Assembly: GCA_018141845.1 (NCBI GenBank)
Contig: CP073340.1
Location: 289,001-353,000 of the forward strand
Direction: 5' to 3'
Source of the DNA: Lachnospiraceae bacterium oral taxon 096
GTDB lineage: Bacteria > Bacillota > Clostridia > Lachnospirales > Lachnospiraceae
Length of the DNA stretch: 64,000 nt
Below, in pieces: positions 1 through 9,219 of this stretch (positions within the stretch are counted from its first letter, which is position 1; the number at the start of each line of letters is the position of its first letter). The notes beneath the pieces were generated by a model, which saw nothing but the letters and a program-made list of their open reading frames with translations, had not been told where the DNA came from and did not search any database. The translations under genes were made by a program, and so were the position numbers.

Positions 1-326
1 GCAACTTCTCCATAGACATTGTCCTTTGCTCCTGATAGTTGTGTAAATGGATTTTGAAAGATCATTCCAACATCTTCGCACATCTGCTCCACTGGACATT
101 CCCCCACAACCTTTTCTCCTACTCTTACCCGTCCACCATAGGCTCCTCGGTAGAAATTTGGAACTAGACCAATCAAAGCTTGAGCCAAAGTGCTCTTTCC
201 CGATCCACTTCTTCCTATCACACCAATAATTTCTCCCTGCTCAATCTCCACATTGATGTCATCCAGTGCCAGTTTATTCATCCCTGGATAGCGATACTTT
301 AAATGCCCAATAGAAATGATCCCCAT
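1..326 (-). CDS. ECF transporter ATP-binding protein (partial, 3' end outside window)
   Basis: N-terminal 108 residues of an ABC ATPase that would power an energy-coupling-factor importer; the rest lies beyond the left edge. Walker A GRSGSGKST is at residues 38-46 and the Q-loop glutamine is in FQNPFTQLSG near residue 91. The ATG at 324-326 has a GGAGG ribosome site (335-339) 8 nt upstream and overlaps the end of the upstream T-component gene by 28 bp, so the two are translationally coupled. The signature motif, Walker B and H-loop are not visible. Whether it is a single-domain or a double-ATPase (YkoD-like) protein cannot be told. Assignment to the ECF class rests mainly on the adjacent T and S genes. 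Confidence 0.9.
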   Translation of the reverse strand, partial: MGIISIGHLKYRYPGMNKLALDDINVEIEQGEIIGVIGRSGSGKSTLAQALIGLVPNFYRGAYGGRVRVGEKVVGECPVEQMCEDVGMIFQNPFTQLSGAKDNVYGEV

Positions 327-1081
327 TTTACTAACCTCCACAAAAATGCAATTAAAAGAATAAGCCCACACATCCACAGTATCACTCGATCTGCATTTGT
401 TTTCTCTTTCCTATCTAAATAGGTCTTTTTTGTCTTTCTTCCAAACCCTCGAACCTCTAGAGCCATGGCCCTTTCTCTGGAGGCATTGAGTGCACTAATC
501 ACTACAGGAGAAACTAATGGCAATGTGGCACGAATTCGTAGCCAAAGATTGCCATCCACCTCCATTCCTCGACTTCTTTGTGCATCAATAATGGCATCCT
601 TTGTTCCAAGCATTTGAGGCACAATTTGAAATACCGCAATAATCATGTAGCCCATTTTTGTTGGCATTCCCATTTGTTCTAATTCTTCTACAAATTCATC
701 GATGGAAGTAGTCAACACAAAGACAGCAAAGGCAAAGAGCATATTAAAGAGATTAAGCCCTAGAGAAAGTGCATAGAGTAATCCCTCTCGAAAAAACTTC
801 GCCATAAAAATATGAAAGACTTGCGTTTGATTGTGCTTATAAAACATTCCTTGAATAATGAAAATCACCACCACCAAAGTAATCGAAAATCCAAAGAGTG
901 GAAGTGCTCGGAAAAACACCTTTCCACTCCAAAGGAGTGCTAAGCTACAGAGTATAGTCACCACAAAGAGCCATCTCTTTCCAACCAATAATGGCAATAA
1001 AATAGCTGTCAGTGCATACACAGCCATTGTACATGGATGCAGGCGATTTAGCCATGTTCCTCTATTTTGATATAATTGCAT
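299..1081 (-). CDS. ECF transporter transmembrane (T) component, CbiQ/EcfT family
   Basis: 260-residue membrane protein that couples the ATPases to the substrate-binding S subunit. About six hydrophobic segments are visible. The two Ala-Arg-Gly coupling motifs that insert into the ATPase grooves are both present: AQRSRG at residues 167-172 and ALEVRG at 207-212. Length is normal for the family. The start overlaps the stop of the S gene by one base (TAATG), and the end overlaps the ATPase gene. The S-T-A order and tight packing say one dedicated ECF importer. Substrate is unknown. Confidence 0.93.
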   Translation of the reverse strand: MQLYQNRGTWLNRLHPCTMAVYALTAILLPLLVGKRWLFVVTILCSLALLWSGKVFFRALPLFGFSITLVVVIFIIQGMFYKHNQTQVFHIFMAKFFREGLLYALSLGLNLFNMLFAFAVFVLTTSIDEFVEELEQMGMPTKMGYMIIAVFQIVPQMLGTKDAIIDAQRSRGMEVDGNLWLRIRATLPLVSPVVISALNASRERAMALEVRGFGRKTKKTYLDRKEKTNADRVILWMCGLILLIAFLWRLVKWGSFLLGI

Positions 1082-1683
1082 TAGTCCAACCTCTCAATCT
1101 CTGTATTGACATCATACAGTGCCACTAGTTGTTTTGGTAAACCACGAAGTAATTGCCTAGCAATAAGGACAGTAATGACCTTATCGGGAATATCTACCAC
1201 CATCTCATCGACAAAGGAACCAAAGAGCAAACTCATTCCTCTTGCCTGTGTCAAGCCAAATAATGCATCCCCCCAGACATTGCCCGTAGTACCTCCCCAA
1301 AACAAAATATTGAGCGGTGTCGAAATGCACACGGCAACCAGTCCAGCCACAATGGCCGTAATCACTGCACCGACTGGTGTCCTCACCAAATCAAGCCGTG
1401 CCAAAAGTCCAACAAAAAAGCCAATTCCCGCACTGGTGAGCGAATAAATTAAGGTGATGTTATCTCCCGTTGTCAATCCATAAATCAAATTATTGAATGC
1501 TCCACACAGTGCGCCAACAATTGGTCCACCAAGACATGCCCCCATACAAGTTCCAATGGAATCCAGCCAAAGTGGCAATTTTAATAGCGTTGCAAAAAAC
1601 TTTCCCAAGTAATTCATTCCGATACAGGCTGGAATCAACACCACCACTGCTGTCGAAAACCTTGTTTTGAGTAACTTTCCCAT
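1081..1683 (-). CDS. ECF transporter S component, substrate unknown
   Basis: About 200 residues with five to six hydrophobic segments and small-residue-rich loops (for example LPLWLDSIGT), the layout of ECF substrate-binding S subunits. I prefer the ATG at 1681-1683 (MGKLL...) because GGAGG lies 5 nt upstream of it; an in-frame ATG four codons earlier has no ribosome site. It follows the sensor kinase by about 56 bp and is followed without gap by the T component. I do not recognise one of the well-known vitamin-specific S families; specificity is left open. No riboswitch is visible in the short leader. Confidence 0.82.
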   Translation of the reverse strand: MGKLLKTRFSTAVVVLIPACIGMNYLGKFFATLLKLPLWLDSIGTCMGACLGGPIVGALCGAFNNLIYGLTTGDNITLIYSLTSAGIGFFVGLLARLDLVRTPVGAVITAIVAGLVAVCISTPLNILFWGGTTGNVWGDALFGLTQARGMSLLFGSFVDEMVVDIPDKVITVLIARQLLRGLPKQLVALYDVNTEIERLD

Positions 1684-1714
1684 GATGACCTCCATTTTCT
1701 AGCTGACAAGACAG

Positions 1715-1726
1715 CTGTAAATACAG
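1715..1726. promoter_or_regulatory. Inverted repeat between sensor kinase and ECF genes
   Basis: CTGTA-AA-TACAG is a perfect 5-bp dyad in the 56-bp gap between the kinase stop and the ECF S start. It could be an operator or a minor mRNA hairpin. There is no U-run, so it is not a terminator. Low-weight observation. Confidence 0.25.
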
Positions 1727-1739
1727 TCACATCATACTT

Positions 1740-3272
1740 CTAGCACTCCTTTTTGTCAAGATTCTTCAGTGATTTTTCCAATGTAAACCAAAAACACACA
1801 CCCTCTTTTGTGTTATACACACCACAATGTTGATGATGAGCTTCCACAATCGCCTTGACAATAGACAAACCAATGCCACTTCCGCCATAACTTCTAGAAT
1901 GTGCCTTGTCCACCTTGTAGAACTTATCCCAAAGATGTTCCAAATCCTCGTCTGAAATACTTTTTCCTGTATTCTTTATGCTCACACACACACCGTCTTC
2001 TTCTTTCAGTTCAATCTCAATTTTTCCTGGCTCACTGACATGGTGAATGGCATTGCTCACAAAGTTTGTTACCACCTCTTCTATTTTAAATTCGTCAGCA
2101 CAAACAAAAATAGATGCGTCCCCTTCCAATGTCATTTCCACATTCTTATCGACAAGAAGAATTTTTGTTGAGTCCATCACATCGTGAATGAGTTCACAAA
2201 TATCAAAGGTAGACAGCTGCATTGACTGTGTTCCTGATTCGAGGGCACTTAAATTTAATAATTGCTTGACCATTAAATTCATCTTCTCTGCCTCATCCAT
2301 AATGACTTCTGTGTAGTAATTTCTGCTCTCCTCATCCTCACAAAGACCATCATTTAGCCCCTCAGCATACCCCTGAATCAAAGCAATCGGTGTCTTTAAT
2401 TCGTGAGAGACATTGGCGATAAATTCCCTTCGCATCTCATCAATTTCTTCCTTTTTCTTGATGTCCTCTTGGAGCAGAGCATTGGCCTCCTTTAATTGTG
2501 CAATGGTTTCTTTTAACTTCTGTGCCATCACATTCATATTTGTTCCCAACACCCCAATTTCATCCAAACTATTGCCCACATATTGAGCATCAAAATCCAG
2601 TTTTCTCAATCGCTCGGAGACTTGAGCCAAATCTTGAATTGGTTTTGTAATATGTCTTGCAATCGTGTAACTAGCTATGGTCGCAAGAATAAGCGTGACA
2701 ATTCCAATATAGAGCAAAAAGCGGTTAGACAAATCCACACTCTCTTTTAGACCTGCAACTGGCGTTGACATCAAAATCATACTCTGATTGTCTCTACTAT
2801 AGCCGAAGCATTCAATATAGACATAATCTGTATTCTGCACACGGTGAATCATAATGCGATAATTTTCATTCTTGTAAATGCTAGTGACCCCATTGCCTTT
2901 TGTACTGTCAAACAGTCCTGCCCGAACTCTCTTATCTAACAACTCGCCATCTCTTTCATTAGAAACAACGCCTACATTGGTAACGGAATCCACAACCGCT
3001 ACCGAAAGATTATATTTATTGGAATAACTTTCGATTAAATTTCCTAATTTTTTTAGTGTGTCTGTGTCATCTGAAATCGCCGTGTCCTTATTTTCTCTGG
3101 TTATAATAATTTTATCTATGCTCTCATAGGCATTTTTAATTACCCCCACCTTTTGAGCACGATAAAACAATTCAAGCCCAAATGTATTGAGCAAAAATAG
3201 ACTCGCAAAGAGCAGACAAATAATGCCCCAAATTAAAAATGTCAGCTTTGCCTTGATGGAATATCTATGCAT
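1740..3272 (-). CDS. Sensor histidine kinase (two TM, HAMP, HisKA, HATPase)
   Basis: 510-residue membrane kinase. An N-terminal TM (about residues 10-35) and a second TM (about 185-207) bracket a roughly 150-residue extracellular sensor region. HAMP follows, then the HisKA helix with phospho-acceptor His about residue 290 in NVSHELKTP, and a HATPase domain with GGSGIGLSIVKA near the C-terminus. I chose the ATG at 3270-3272, which has GAGG 6 nt upstream; the longer frame begins with TTG. It overlaps the response-regulator stop by 8 bp, so they are a cognate pair. It lies upstream of and collinear with an ECF importer, hinting that the pair controls that transporter. The signal sensed is unknown. 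Confidence 0.93.
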   Translation of the reverse strand: MHRYSIKAKLTFLIWGIICLLFASLFLLNTFGLELFYRAQKVGVIKNAYESIDKIIITRENKDTAISDDTDTLKKLGNLIESYSNKYNLSVAVVDSVTNVGVVSNERDGELLDKRVRAGLFDSTKGNGVTSIYKNENYRIMIHRVQNTDYVYIECFGYSRDNQSMILMSTPVAGLKESVDLSNRFLLYIGIVTLILATIASYTIARHITKPIQDLAQVSERLRKLDFDAQYVGNSLDEIGVLGTNMNVMAQKLKETIAQLKEANALLQEDIKKKEEIDEMRREFIANVSHELKTPIALIQGYAEGLNDGLCEDEESRNYYTEVIMDEAEKMNLMVKQLLNLSALESGTQSMQLSTFDICELIHDVMDSTKILLVDKNVEMTLEGDASIFVCADEFKIEEVVTNFVSNAIHHVSEPGKIEIELKEEDGVCVSIKNTGKSISDEDLEHLWDKFYKVDKAHSRSYGGSGIGLSIVKAIVEAHHQHCGVYNTKEGVCFWFTLEKSLKNLDKKEC

Positions 3273-3948
3273 TTTCCACCTCAAACTTATAACCCATTCC
3301 CCAAATGGTCTTAATATACTCTCCCTTTGTGCCCATCTTTGCTCTCAACTTCTTGACATGGGTGTCAATGGTTCTGGCATCTCCAAAATAGTCATAGTTC
3401 CAGACATTATTCAAAATCTTTTCTCTAGACAGTGCAATCCCCTTATTCTCCATAAAGTAATTGAGCAACTCAAACTCCTTATAGCTAAGTTCAACAATCT
3501 TTCCATCGATACTCACTTCGTGAGCAGCCTTATCAATGACAATACCACCCATTTCAATTTTTTCTTCCTCTACCCCAAAACTTCTTCTCAAGATAGCCTC
3601 GACTCTCGCCACCAAAATTTTAGGACTAAATGGCTTTGTGATATACTCATCTACTCCCAAAGAAAATCCCTGCAATTCATCTCTTTCCTCACTTCTTGCT
3701 GTCAGCATGATAATTGGCACATTTGAATTTTCCCGAATAATACGCAAAGTCTCCCACCCGTCCATCTTTGGCATCATAACATCAAGTAAAATCAACTTGA
3801 TATCTCGATTGGCCATAAATTTTTCTACGGCATCTTCCCCATTTTCTGCTTCCATTACCCGGTAGCCCTTAATCGACAAAAAGTCTTTCACTAACTTTCT
3901 CATTCTCGCCTCATCATCTACCACCAATATTTTTACTGCATCCATCAT
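3265..3948 (-). CDS. Response regulator, OmpR/PhoB family
   Basis: 227-residue DNA-binding regulator. The receiver domain has the acidic pair D11/D12, phospho-acceptor D56 (LLLDVMMPKMDGW), T83 and K105. The C-terminal winged helix carries a typical DARTIDTHVKKLR recognition segment. The frame opens ATG-ATG; the second ATG (3943-3945) has the better spacing from GAGGAGG, so the true start may be one codon in. The gene directly follows a terminator that ends the aspS unit, with only about a dozen bases between U-run and start, so it may depend on read-through. OmpR-family members bind 11-bp-phased repeats such as those seen elsewhere in the window. Confidence 0.95.
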   Translation of the reverse strand: MMDAVKILVVDDEARMRKLVKDFLSIKGYRVMEAENGEDAVEKFMANRDIKLILLDVMMPKMDGWETLRIIRENSNVPIIMLTARSEERDELQGFSLGVDEYITKPFSPKILVARVEAILRRSFGVEEEKIEMGGIVIDKAAHEVSIDGKIVELSYKEFELLNYFMENKGIALSREKILNNVWNYDYFGDARTIDTHVKKLRAKMGTKGEYIKTIWGMGYKFEVENA

Positions 3949-3959
3949 TTTCCTCCTCT

Positions 3960-4003
3960 AAAAAAAATCTGCCAAAATCAGTAGGTCACCGATTCTAGCA
4001 GAT
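3960..4003 (-). terminator. Intrinsic terminator after aspS, abutting the response-regulator ribosome site
   Basis: On the minus strand ATCTGC (3998-4003) pairs with GCAGAT (3967-3972), and the interior AATCGGT/ACTGATT extends the stem. A run of eight U follows (3960-3967), then at once the GAGGAGG ribosome site of the response regulator. Confidence 0.88.
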
Positions 4004-4012
4004 CTTTTGTTT

Positions 4013-5803
4013 CTAATTATTTGTTTCCTTGATTTGAATATTTAATTCTTCCAATTGCTGTGGATCCACAAAGTCAGGTGCCTGTGTCATCAAATCTGAT
4101 GCATCCTTTACCTTTGGAAATGCCATAACATCGCGAATAGAGTCTGCACCAACCATTAACATTACCACTCGGTCAAGGCCATAGGCCAATCCTGCATGTG
4201 GTGGAACACCGTATTTAAATGCTTCCAACAGATAGCCAAATCTCTCTTCGGCCACTTCCTTTGAAAGTCCAAGAACTTCAAACATCTTCTCCTGAATATC
4301 TGCTTGATGAATTCTCACTGAACCGCCACCAAGCTCTGTTCCATTGAGTACAATGTCATATGCCTTTGCACGAACTCGGCCTGGATCAGAATCAATATAT
4401 TGCCAATCTTCTTCCATTGGCATAGTGAATGGATGATGCATCGCCTTAAAGCGATTTTCCTCATCAGACCACTCAAGTAATGGAAATTCAGTAACCCACA
4501 AAAACTTAAAATCATCTTTCTTAAAAAGTCCAAGTTGTGCAGCAATTTCACAGCGAAGAGCACCGAGCACAGACCAAACAATGGTGTTTTTATCTGCTGC
4601 AAAAAGGAGTAGATCTCCTGGCTCTCCCTCCATTGCCACCACAATATTTTTCAATTCTTCCTCAGACATAAACTTTGCAAAGGAAGACTTTACATTTCCA
4701 TCTTCCTCCAGTGCAATGTAGGCCAGTCCCTTTGCCCCATATCCCTTGGCAAATTCTACAAGTGCATCAATCTTTTTTCTTGGCATATGTCCCTGTCCCT
4801 TAGCATTAATGCCTCGAACTGTTCCGCCAGCGGTGATCGCATTTTTAAAAACTGCAAATTCTGTATTTTTTACTACTTCTGTAATATTCTTTAATTCCAT
4901 TCCAAAGCGAAGGTCTGGTTTATCTGAACCAAAGCGATCCATAGCCTCTTGCCATGTCATTCTCTGAATTGGAAGGCTAATTTCTACACCAAGCACTTCC
5001 TTAAATAGTCTTTGCAATAGACGCTCATTGACTTCCATAACATCTTCTTGATCGACAAAGGACAACTCCATATCAATTTGAGTAAATTCTGGCTGTCGAT
5101 CTGCTCTTAAATCCTCATCTCTATAACAGCGAGCAAGCTGAAAATAGCGGTCATATCCAGAGCACATCAACAATTGCTTAAAGAGCTGGGGAGATTGTGG
5201 AAGTGCATAGAATGCACCTGGGTGTACACGGCTTGGTACAAGATAATCCCTTGCTCCCTCTGGAGAGCTCTTAATTAATGTCGGTGTCTCAATCTCTAAA
5301 AATCCCTCCTGTGCAAGAAAAAGTCTCGTCAAAGTTGCAATCTGACTTCTTGTCATAATATTCTTTTGAAGATCTGGACGACGAAGATCAAGATAGCGAT
5401 ACTTTAGTCGAATGTCTTCCTTGGTCTTTGCATTTGCCTCAATTGGAAATGGAGGTGTCTCTGACTCAGAAAGAATGCGAATAGCTTTTGCCCTTACTTC
5501 TAAATTTCCTGTGGTAAGATTTTCATTGGATGCACCACTTCTTTTTTCCAGCACCCCTGTCACAGCAATACAAAATTCTGCACGCAACTTTCCTGCCTTT
5601 GCAAAGGCCTCACTTCCACAGTCATCCTCCTCAAAGACGATCTGCAAAAGCCCTGAGCGGTCTCGAAGGTCAACAAAGATCAGACTTCCCTTATTTCTGC
5701 TCTTTTGTACCCAACCCATCACCGTCACTTCATCGCCAATACTAGCATTGACTACTTCTGCACATCTATGGCTTCTCTTTAAGCCCAACATTGATTCTGC
5801 CAT
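4013..5803 (-). CDS. aspS: Aspartyl-tRNA synthetase
   Basis: 596-residue class II synthetase that charges tRNA-Asp in the cytosol. An N-terminal OB anticodon-binding domain is followed by the catalytic core with motif 1 region FLEIETPTLIKSSPEGARDY, motif 2 around RCYRDEDLRADRQPEFTQ, the bacterial GAD insertion, and motif 3 GLDRVVMLM. Length fits the bacterial form. It starts 11 bp after the hisS stop with GGGGAG as ribosome site, and both form the end of the relA-to-aspS transcription unit. Whether it is discriminating or non-discriminating for Asn cannot be decided here. Confidence 0.98.
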   Translation of the reverse strand: MAESMLGLKRSHRCAEVVNASIGDEVTVMGWVQKSRNKGSLIFVDLRDRSGLLQIVFEEDDCGSEAFAKAGKLRAEFCIAVTGVLEKRSGASNENLTTGNLEVRAKAIRILSESETPPFPIEANAKTKEDIRLKYRYLDLRRPDLQKNIMTRSQIATLTRLFLAQEGFLEIETPTLIKSSPEGARDYLVPSRVHPGAFYALPQSPQLFKQLLMCSGYDRYFQLARCYRDEDLRADRQPEFTQIDMELSFVDQEDVMEVNERLLQRLFKEVLGVEISLPIQRMTWQEAMDRFGSDKPDLRFGMELKNITEVVKNTEFAVFKNAITAGGTVRGINAKGQGHMPRKKIDALVEFAKGYGAKGLAYIALEEDGNVKSSFAKFMSEEELKNIVVAMEGEPGDLLLFAADKNTIVWSVLGALRCEIAAQLGLFKKDDFKFLWVTEFPLLEWSDEENRFKAMHHPFTMPMEEDWQYIDSDPGRVRAKAYDIVLNGTELGGGSVRIHQADIQEKMFEVLGLSKEVAEERFGYLLEAFKYGVPPHAGLAYGLDRVVMLMVGADSIRDVMAFPKVKDASDLMTQAPDFVDPQQLEELNIQIKETNN

Positions 5804-5814
5804 TATCTTCTCCC

Positions 5815-7101
5815 CTACTTCTTTAATTCTTCTCTATAAAATTCTCTAAATTCTGTATAGCCCTCTGCCTCTAATTGTGTCTTTTGGAATTTCTTATTCT
5901 TGTTCATTCCTGAAACAAGGACAATATTTCCTGCATTTCTTTCTGCATCTGCTGTCTGTAAAATCTCGGCCATTTTTTCCACCTCTATTCCCTTTTCAAA
6001 TAAAAAGGCCTTCTTCTCTCTGGCAGGGATTTGAAATTTTTGATCCAGCAATATCGTAATAATTCGCTCAAAGCCAATAGAAAATCCACAAGCTGGTGTA
6101 TCCTTTCCTGTAAACTTTCCAATCATCTTGTCATAGCGACCACCACCAGCAACCGATCCACCAAAGCCCTCCATAGAAACCTCAAAAATCGTTCCCGTGT
6201 AATAGCCCATTCCACGCACAAGTGTCGGATCAAATTCCAGTGAAAAACTTCCCTTCTTGCAAGCACTGACCATATCCATAATCTGTGCAAGATTTTCTAC
6301 GGTCTCCTTTTTGATATGTTCTTGTCCAAGCTTTTCAAAGAGTCCACGAACAGCACTAGCATCCTTTCCAAGGGTTGTAAACAATGCCATATACTTGTCC
6401 ACGGCTTCCCTTGAAAATCCATTTTCAACCAATTCCCCAGCAACACCATCCGCACCGATTTTATCCATCTTATCTAAGATAATAAACACCATATCGGTGC
6501 TTTCTTCTGGAAATCCTGCATAGGAAGCCATCGCACGAAGAATTTCCCTATCATTCATTCTTACACAAAATTGATTGTCTGGGCAAATTCTAGAAAGTGA
6601 GGTTGTCGCCGCCAAAATCAATTCAATCTCTGCCAGATGGCTGGCCTCACCCAAAATATCAATATCACATTGTGTGAATTGACGAAATCTTCCCTTTTGT
6701 GGACGGTCCGCTCTCCACACACTTCCAATTTGCAATGCTTTAAATGGCGAAGGCAAGTTTGCAGCATTATTGGAGTAATAGCGTGCCAAAGGCAAAGTTA
6801 AATCGTAGCGAAGCCCAGAATCTGTTAAATCTACCTCCTCCTTAGCTTCCTCTACATTTAATTTTTCTCCACGCTTTAACACTTTAAAAATTAACTTTTC
6901 ATTATCTCCACCTTGTTTTGAAAGCAAGTTTTCAATATGCTCCACACAAGGCGTTTCAATGGACGAAAATCCAAAACTTCTATAGATATCCTTAATTACA
7001 TTCATCAGATAATCTCTGATAGCCATTTCTTCTGGAAGAATATCCTTCATTCCAGTCACCGGTTTTTTTATCAATGCCATAGTTTTCTCTAAACCTTTCA
7101 T
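5815..7101 (-). CDS. hisS: Histidyl-tRNA synthetase
   Basis: 428-residue class II synthetase. It shows the HisRS opening KPVTGMKDILPEE, the motif 2 region VWRADRPQKGRFRQFTQCD, and the histidine-specific GMGYYTGTIFEV and GFSIGFERI segments. The start given uses the ATG that overlaps the hemZ stop (ATGA, 7098-7101). An internal ATG at residue 8 (7078-7080, MALIKKP) is where many homologues begin, and has a weak GAGAA upstream. Hence the first seven residues are uncertain. Cotranscribed with hemZ and aspS. Confidence 0.97.
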   Translation of the reverse strand: MKGLEKTMALIKKPVTGMKDILPEEMAIRDYLMNVIKDIYRSFGFSSIETPCVEHIENLLSKQGGDNEKLIFKVLKRGEKLNVEEAKEEVDLTDSGLRYDLTLPLARYYSNNAANLPSPFKALQIGSVWRADRPQKGRFRQFTQCDIDILGEASHLAEIELILAATTSLSRICPDNQFCVRMNDREILRAMASYAGFPEESTDMVFIILDKMDKIGADGVAGELVENGFSREAVDKYMALFTTLGKDASAVRGLFEKLGQEHIKKETVENLAQIMDMVSACKKGSFSLEFDPTLVRGMGYYTGTIFEVSMEGFGGSVAGGGRYDKMIGKFTGKDTPACGFSIGFERIITILLDQKFQIPAREKKAFLFEKGIEVEKMAEILQTADAERNAGNIVLVSGMNKNKKFQKTQLEAEGYTEFREFYREELKK

Positions 7102-8573
7102 CTATTGTATACATCTATCTTAGCGTCTGTGTCTGATTTTGCAAGTAAAAATTGTTCTTTTCTTTGAATCAATTGATCAAGTCGCTCGATATAGAGCTTT
7201 GGGTCTTTGACATTTTCCACACGCTCAATGCGGTCTTCTTTTGGAAATACAATTTTTGAACTCGTCCCTGCACCACAGGCGACAATCGTCTGTTTTTCTT
7301 CCATAATTAGAATATTGTAGATGCACACCTTTCCCTCTTTCGCATAGCCCACATTTTCAAAATTTCCTGCCATATTCTTTTGTCGATACAAATAATAGGG
7401 AAGCAGTTGATTCTCTTGGCAAGCACTTGCTGTCGCCTCAATCATCTGCCAAGTATTTTCAATCTTTAAATCGATAAACTCTTCTCTGTTGGTATTTAGC
7501 CTTGCCGCACGCTTAATAGCAAGAGAATGGACGGTCACCGAATCAGGAGCAAGGGCCATGACTTGAGCGAGAGTATCCTGTACATCCTCTAAGTTCTCCT
7601 CTGGTAGTCCAACAATCAAATCCATATTAATATTTTCAAAGCCCAATTGCCTAGCGAGAAAAAATTGCTCCCTCACTCGCTCCACACTATGTCTTCTGCC
7701 AATAATATCCAATGTTCTCTGTTGCATAGTCTGTGGATTGATCGAGATTCTCTGCACACCATGTCTTCTCATCACTTCCAATTTTTCTCTTGTGATGCTA
7801 TCTGGTCGTCCTGCTTCAATGGTTATTTCTAACAGATGAGAAAGATCAAATTCTCTTTCCACACAGCACAAAATCTCATCTATCTGTTCTGGAGAAAGAG
7901 AAGTGGGTGTTCCCCCACCCATATAGATAGTCTGCAACTTTCTTTTTCTCATCATTTTGGCCACCGCAACCAATTCTTTTTTTAGTGATGCCAGATATTC
8001 ATCTGCCCCACCATTTTTCCAGCGGTCAATAGGATAGGAGGTAAAGGAGCAATACGCACATCTTGTCGGACAAAATGGAATGCCAATATATAGACTCCAG
8101 CCATTTTGATAGTCCAAAGGATCCAGAATTTCCTTTTCCCTTTTCGCTGTCAAAATACACAACTTTGTCTTTTCATCGCTAACCAAATAGACCTCTTGTA
8201 AATGTCTTTTTACTTCTTCTTCGCTCTTTCCCTCTTCGAGCATTTTCATTGCAATTTTAGTTGGGCGAATCCCGGTGAGTGTTCCCCACGGCAGGGATTT
8301 TCCTGTCTCCTCTGCCAAGATTTGATACAAATTTCTCTTCAATTCATTCTTTGTGTCAATCCGCTCTGTGTGCTCCCTAAATGTAAACTCTCTTTTGCTT
8401 CCATCTCCAAAGCGAAGAAAGGCTCTATAGTGATCTTCCAAATGCTCCGCCCAAAAAGTAAGAAAGGCTTTTGCTCCAGATTCGTGAATAAACTCCTCCC
8501 CTGGATAAAAAGCCATCAGCAATTCTCGGATGTCTTGTTCAAACAAGACATCCTTTAGTAGTATTTCAATCAT
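7098..8573 (-). CDS. hemZ: Coproporphyrinogen dehydrogenase-like radical SAM protein HemZ
   Basis: 491-residue radical SAM enzyme of the HemN/HemZ family. The [4Fe-4S]-binding CxxxCxxC is C168, C172 and C175 (PFCPTRCAYCSF), preceded by a roughly 160-residue N-terminal extension typical of HemZ. MGGGTPTSLSP and GLPEENLEDV are the expected SAM-barrel segments. Known members oxidise coproporphyrinogen III anaerobically; many Clostridia keep the gene with few other haem genes, so the true substrate here is unsure. Ribosome site GAGG with 5-nt spacing. It starts 7 bp after the metallo-hydrolase gene. Confidence 0.9.
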   Translation of the reverse strand: MIEILLKDVLFEQDIRELLMAFYPGEEFIHESGAKAFLTFWAEHLEDHYRAFLRFGDGSKREFTFREHTERIDTKNELKRNLYQILAEETGKSLPWGTLTGIRPTKIAMKMLEEGKSEEEVKRHLQEVYLVSDEKTKLCILTAKREKEILDPLDYQNGWSLYIGIPFCPTRCAYCSFTSYPIDRWKNGGADEYLASLKKELVAVAKMMRKRKLQTIYMGGGTPTSLSPEQIDEILCCVEREFDLSHLLEITIEAGRPDSITREKLEVMRRHGVQRISINPQTMQQRTLDIIGRRHSVERVREQFFLARQLGFENINMDLIVGLPEENLEDVQDTLAQVMALAPDSVTVHSLAIKRAARLNTNREEFIDLKIENTWQMIEATASACQENQLLPYYLYRQKNMAGNFENVGYAKEGKVCIYNILIMEEKQTIVACGAGTSSKIVFPKEDRIERVENVKDPKLYIERLDQLIQRKEQFLLAKSDTDAKIDVYNR

Positions 8574-8580
8574 TTCTGCC

Positions 8581-9219
8581 TCAATTTGCTGCTAATGGAT
8601 TGTGCAGCTTTTCGTATTCTATCGTTGTCGCACCACCATGTCCTGGAAGAACCAAGGTCCTCTCAGGCAGTTGAAATAACTTCCCACGGATGGAATCTTC
8701 AATCTCTATCTGCGAACCGCCTGGAAGATCCACTCTTCCATAGCTTTCACGAAACAAGGTATCTCCAGAAAACAAAATATCCTCGCTCTCACAATAATAA
8801 CAGCAAGATCCCTTTGTGTGTCCTGGTGTTGCCATCATCACCCACTCACAATCAAGGAAAAAAATCTTTGCCCCATCTTTGAGGTACTCATCTGCAACCA
8901 CCTTTTTTCTCTGGTGAACAAAGTCCCAAATAGCATTGGCATTAGGATCTTCAAGCAAGGACTTTTCTTCTGCACTTGCATAGACTTTGATGCCATATTC
9001 TTTTCTGAGCTCATCGACAGCCTGAATATGATCAAAATGTCCATGAGTCAAAAAAATTGCCCTCGGCAGCAGATGATTTTGAGAAATTTGCTTCATAATC
9101 TCTGATGCCTCATCTGCTGGGTCAACAATAATGCATTCTCTGTTTTCTTTATGAAAACAAGTATAGGTATTGGTTCCCACCATACCGAGCACTTGAACTA
9201 AAAACTCTAATTTTTTCAT
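8581..9219 (-). CDS. MBL-fold metallo-hydrolase (glyoxalase II-like)
   Basis: 212-residue beta-lactamase-fold hydrolase. The metal-binding THGHFDH motif is at residues 58-64, with the later HTKGS histidine, SGDTLF aspartate and a C-terminal PGHGG histidine. This is the set for a two-metal hydrolase of the glyoxalase II/YcbL type, which cleaves thioesters such as hydroxyacyl-glutathione or bacillithiol-like conjugates. The substrate is not shown by sequence. Its ATG overlaps the relA stop by one base (TAATG), and it is a constant passenger between relA and hemZ in related Clostridia. Confidence 0.9.
   Translation of the reverse strand: MKKLEFLVQVLGMVGTNTYTCFHKENRECIIVDPADEASEIMKQISQNHLLPRAIFLTHGHFDHIQAVDELRKEYGIKVYASAEEKSLLEDPNANAIWDFVHQRKKVVADEYLKDGAKIFFLDCEWVMMATPGHTKGSCCYYCESEDILFSGDTLFRESYGRVDLPGGSQIEIEDSIRGKLFQLPERTLVLPGHGGATTIEYEKLHNPLAAN

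Noticed and set aside
3948..8573. T-box or other leader for hisS/aspS
   Set aside because: hisS overlaps hemZ and aspS starts 11 bp after hisS; there is no room for a leader.
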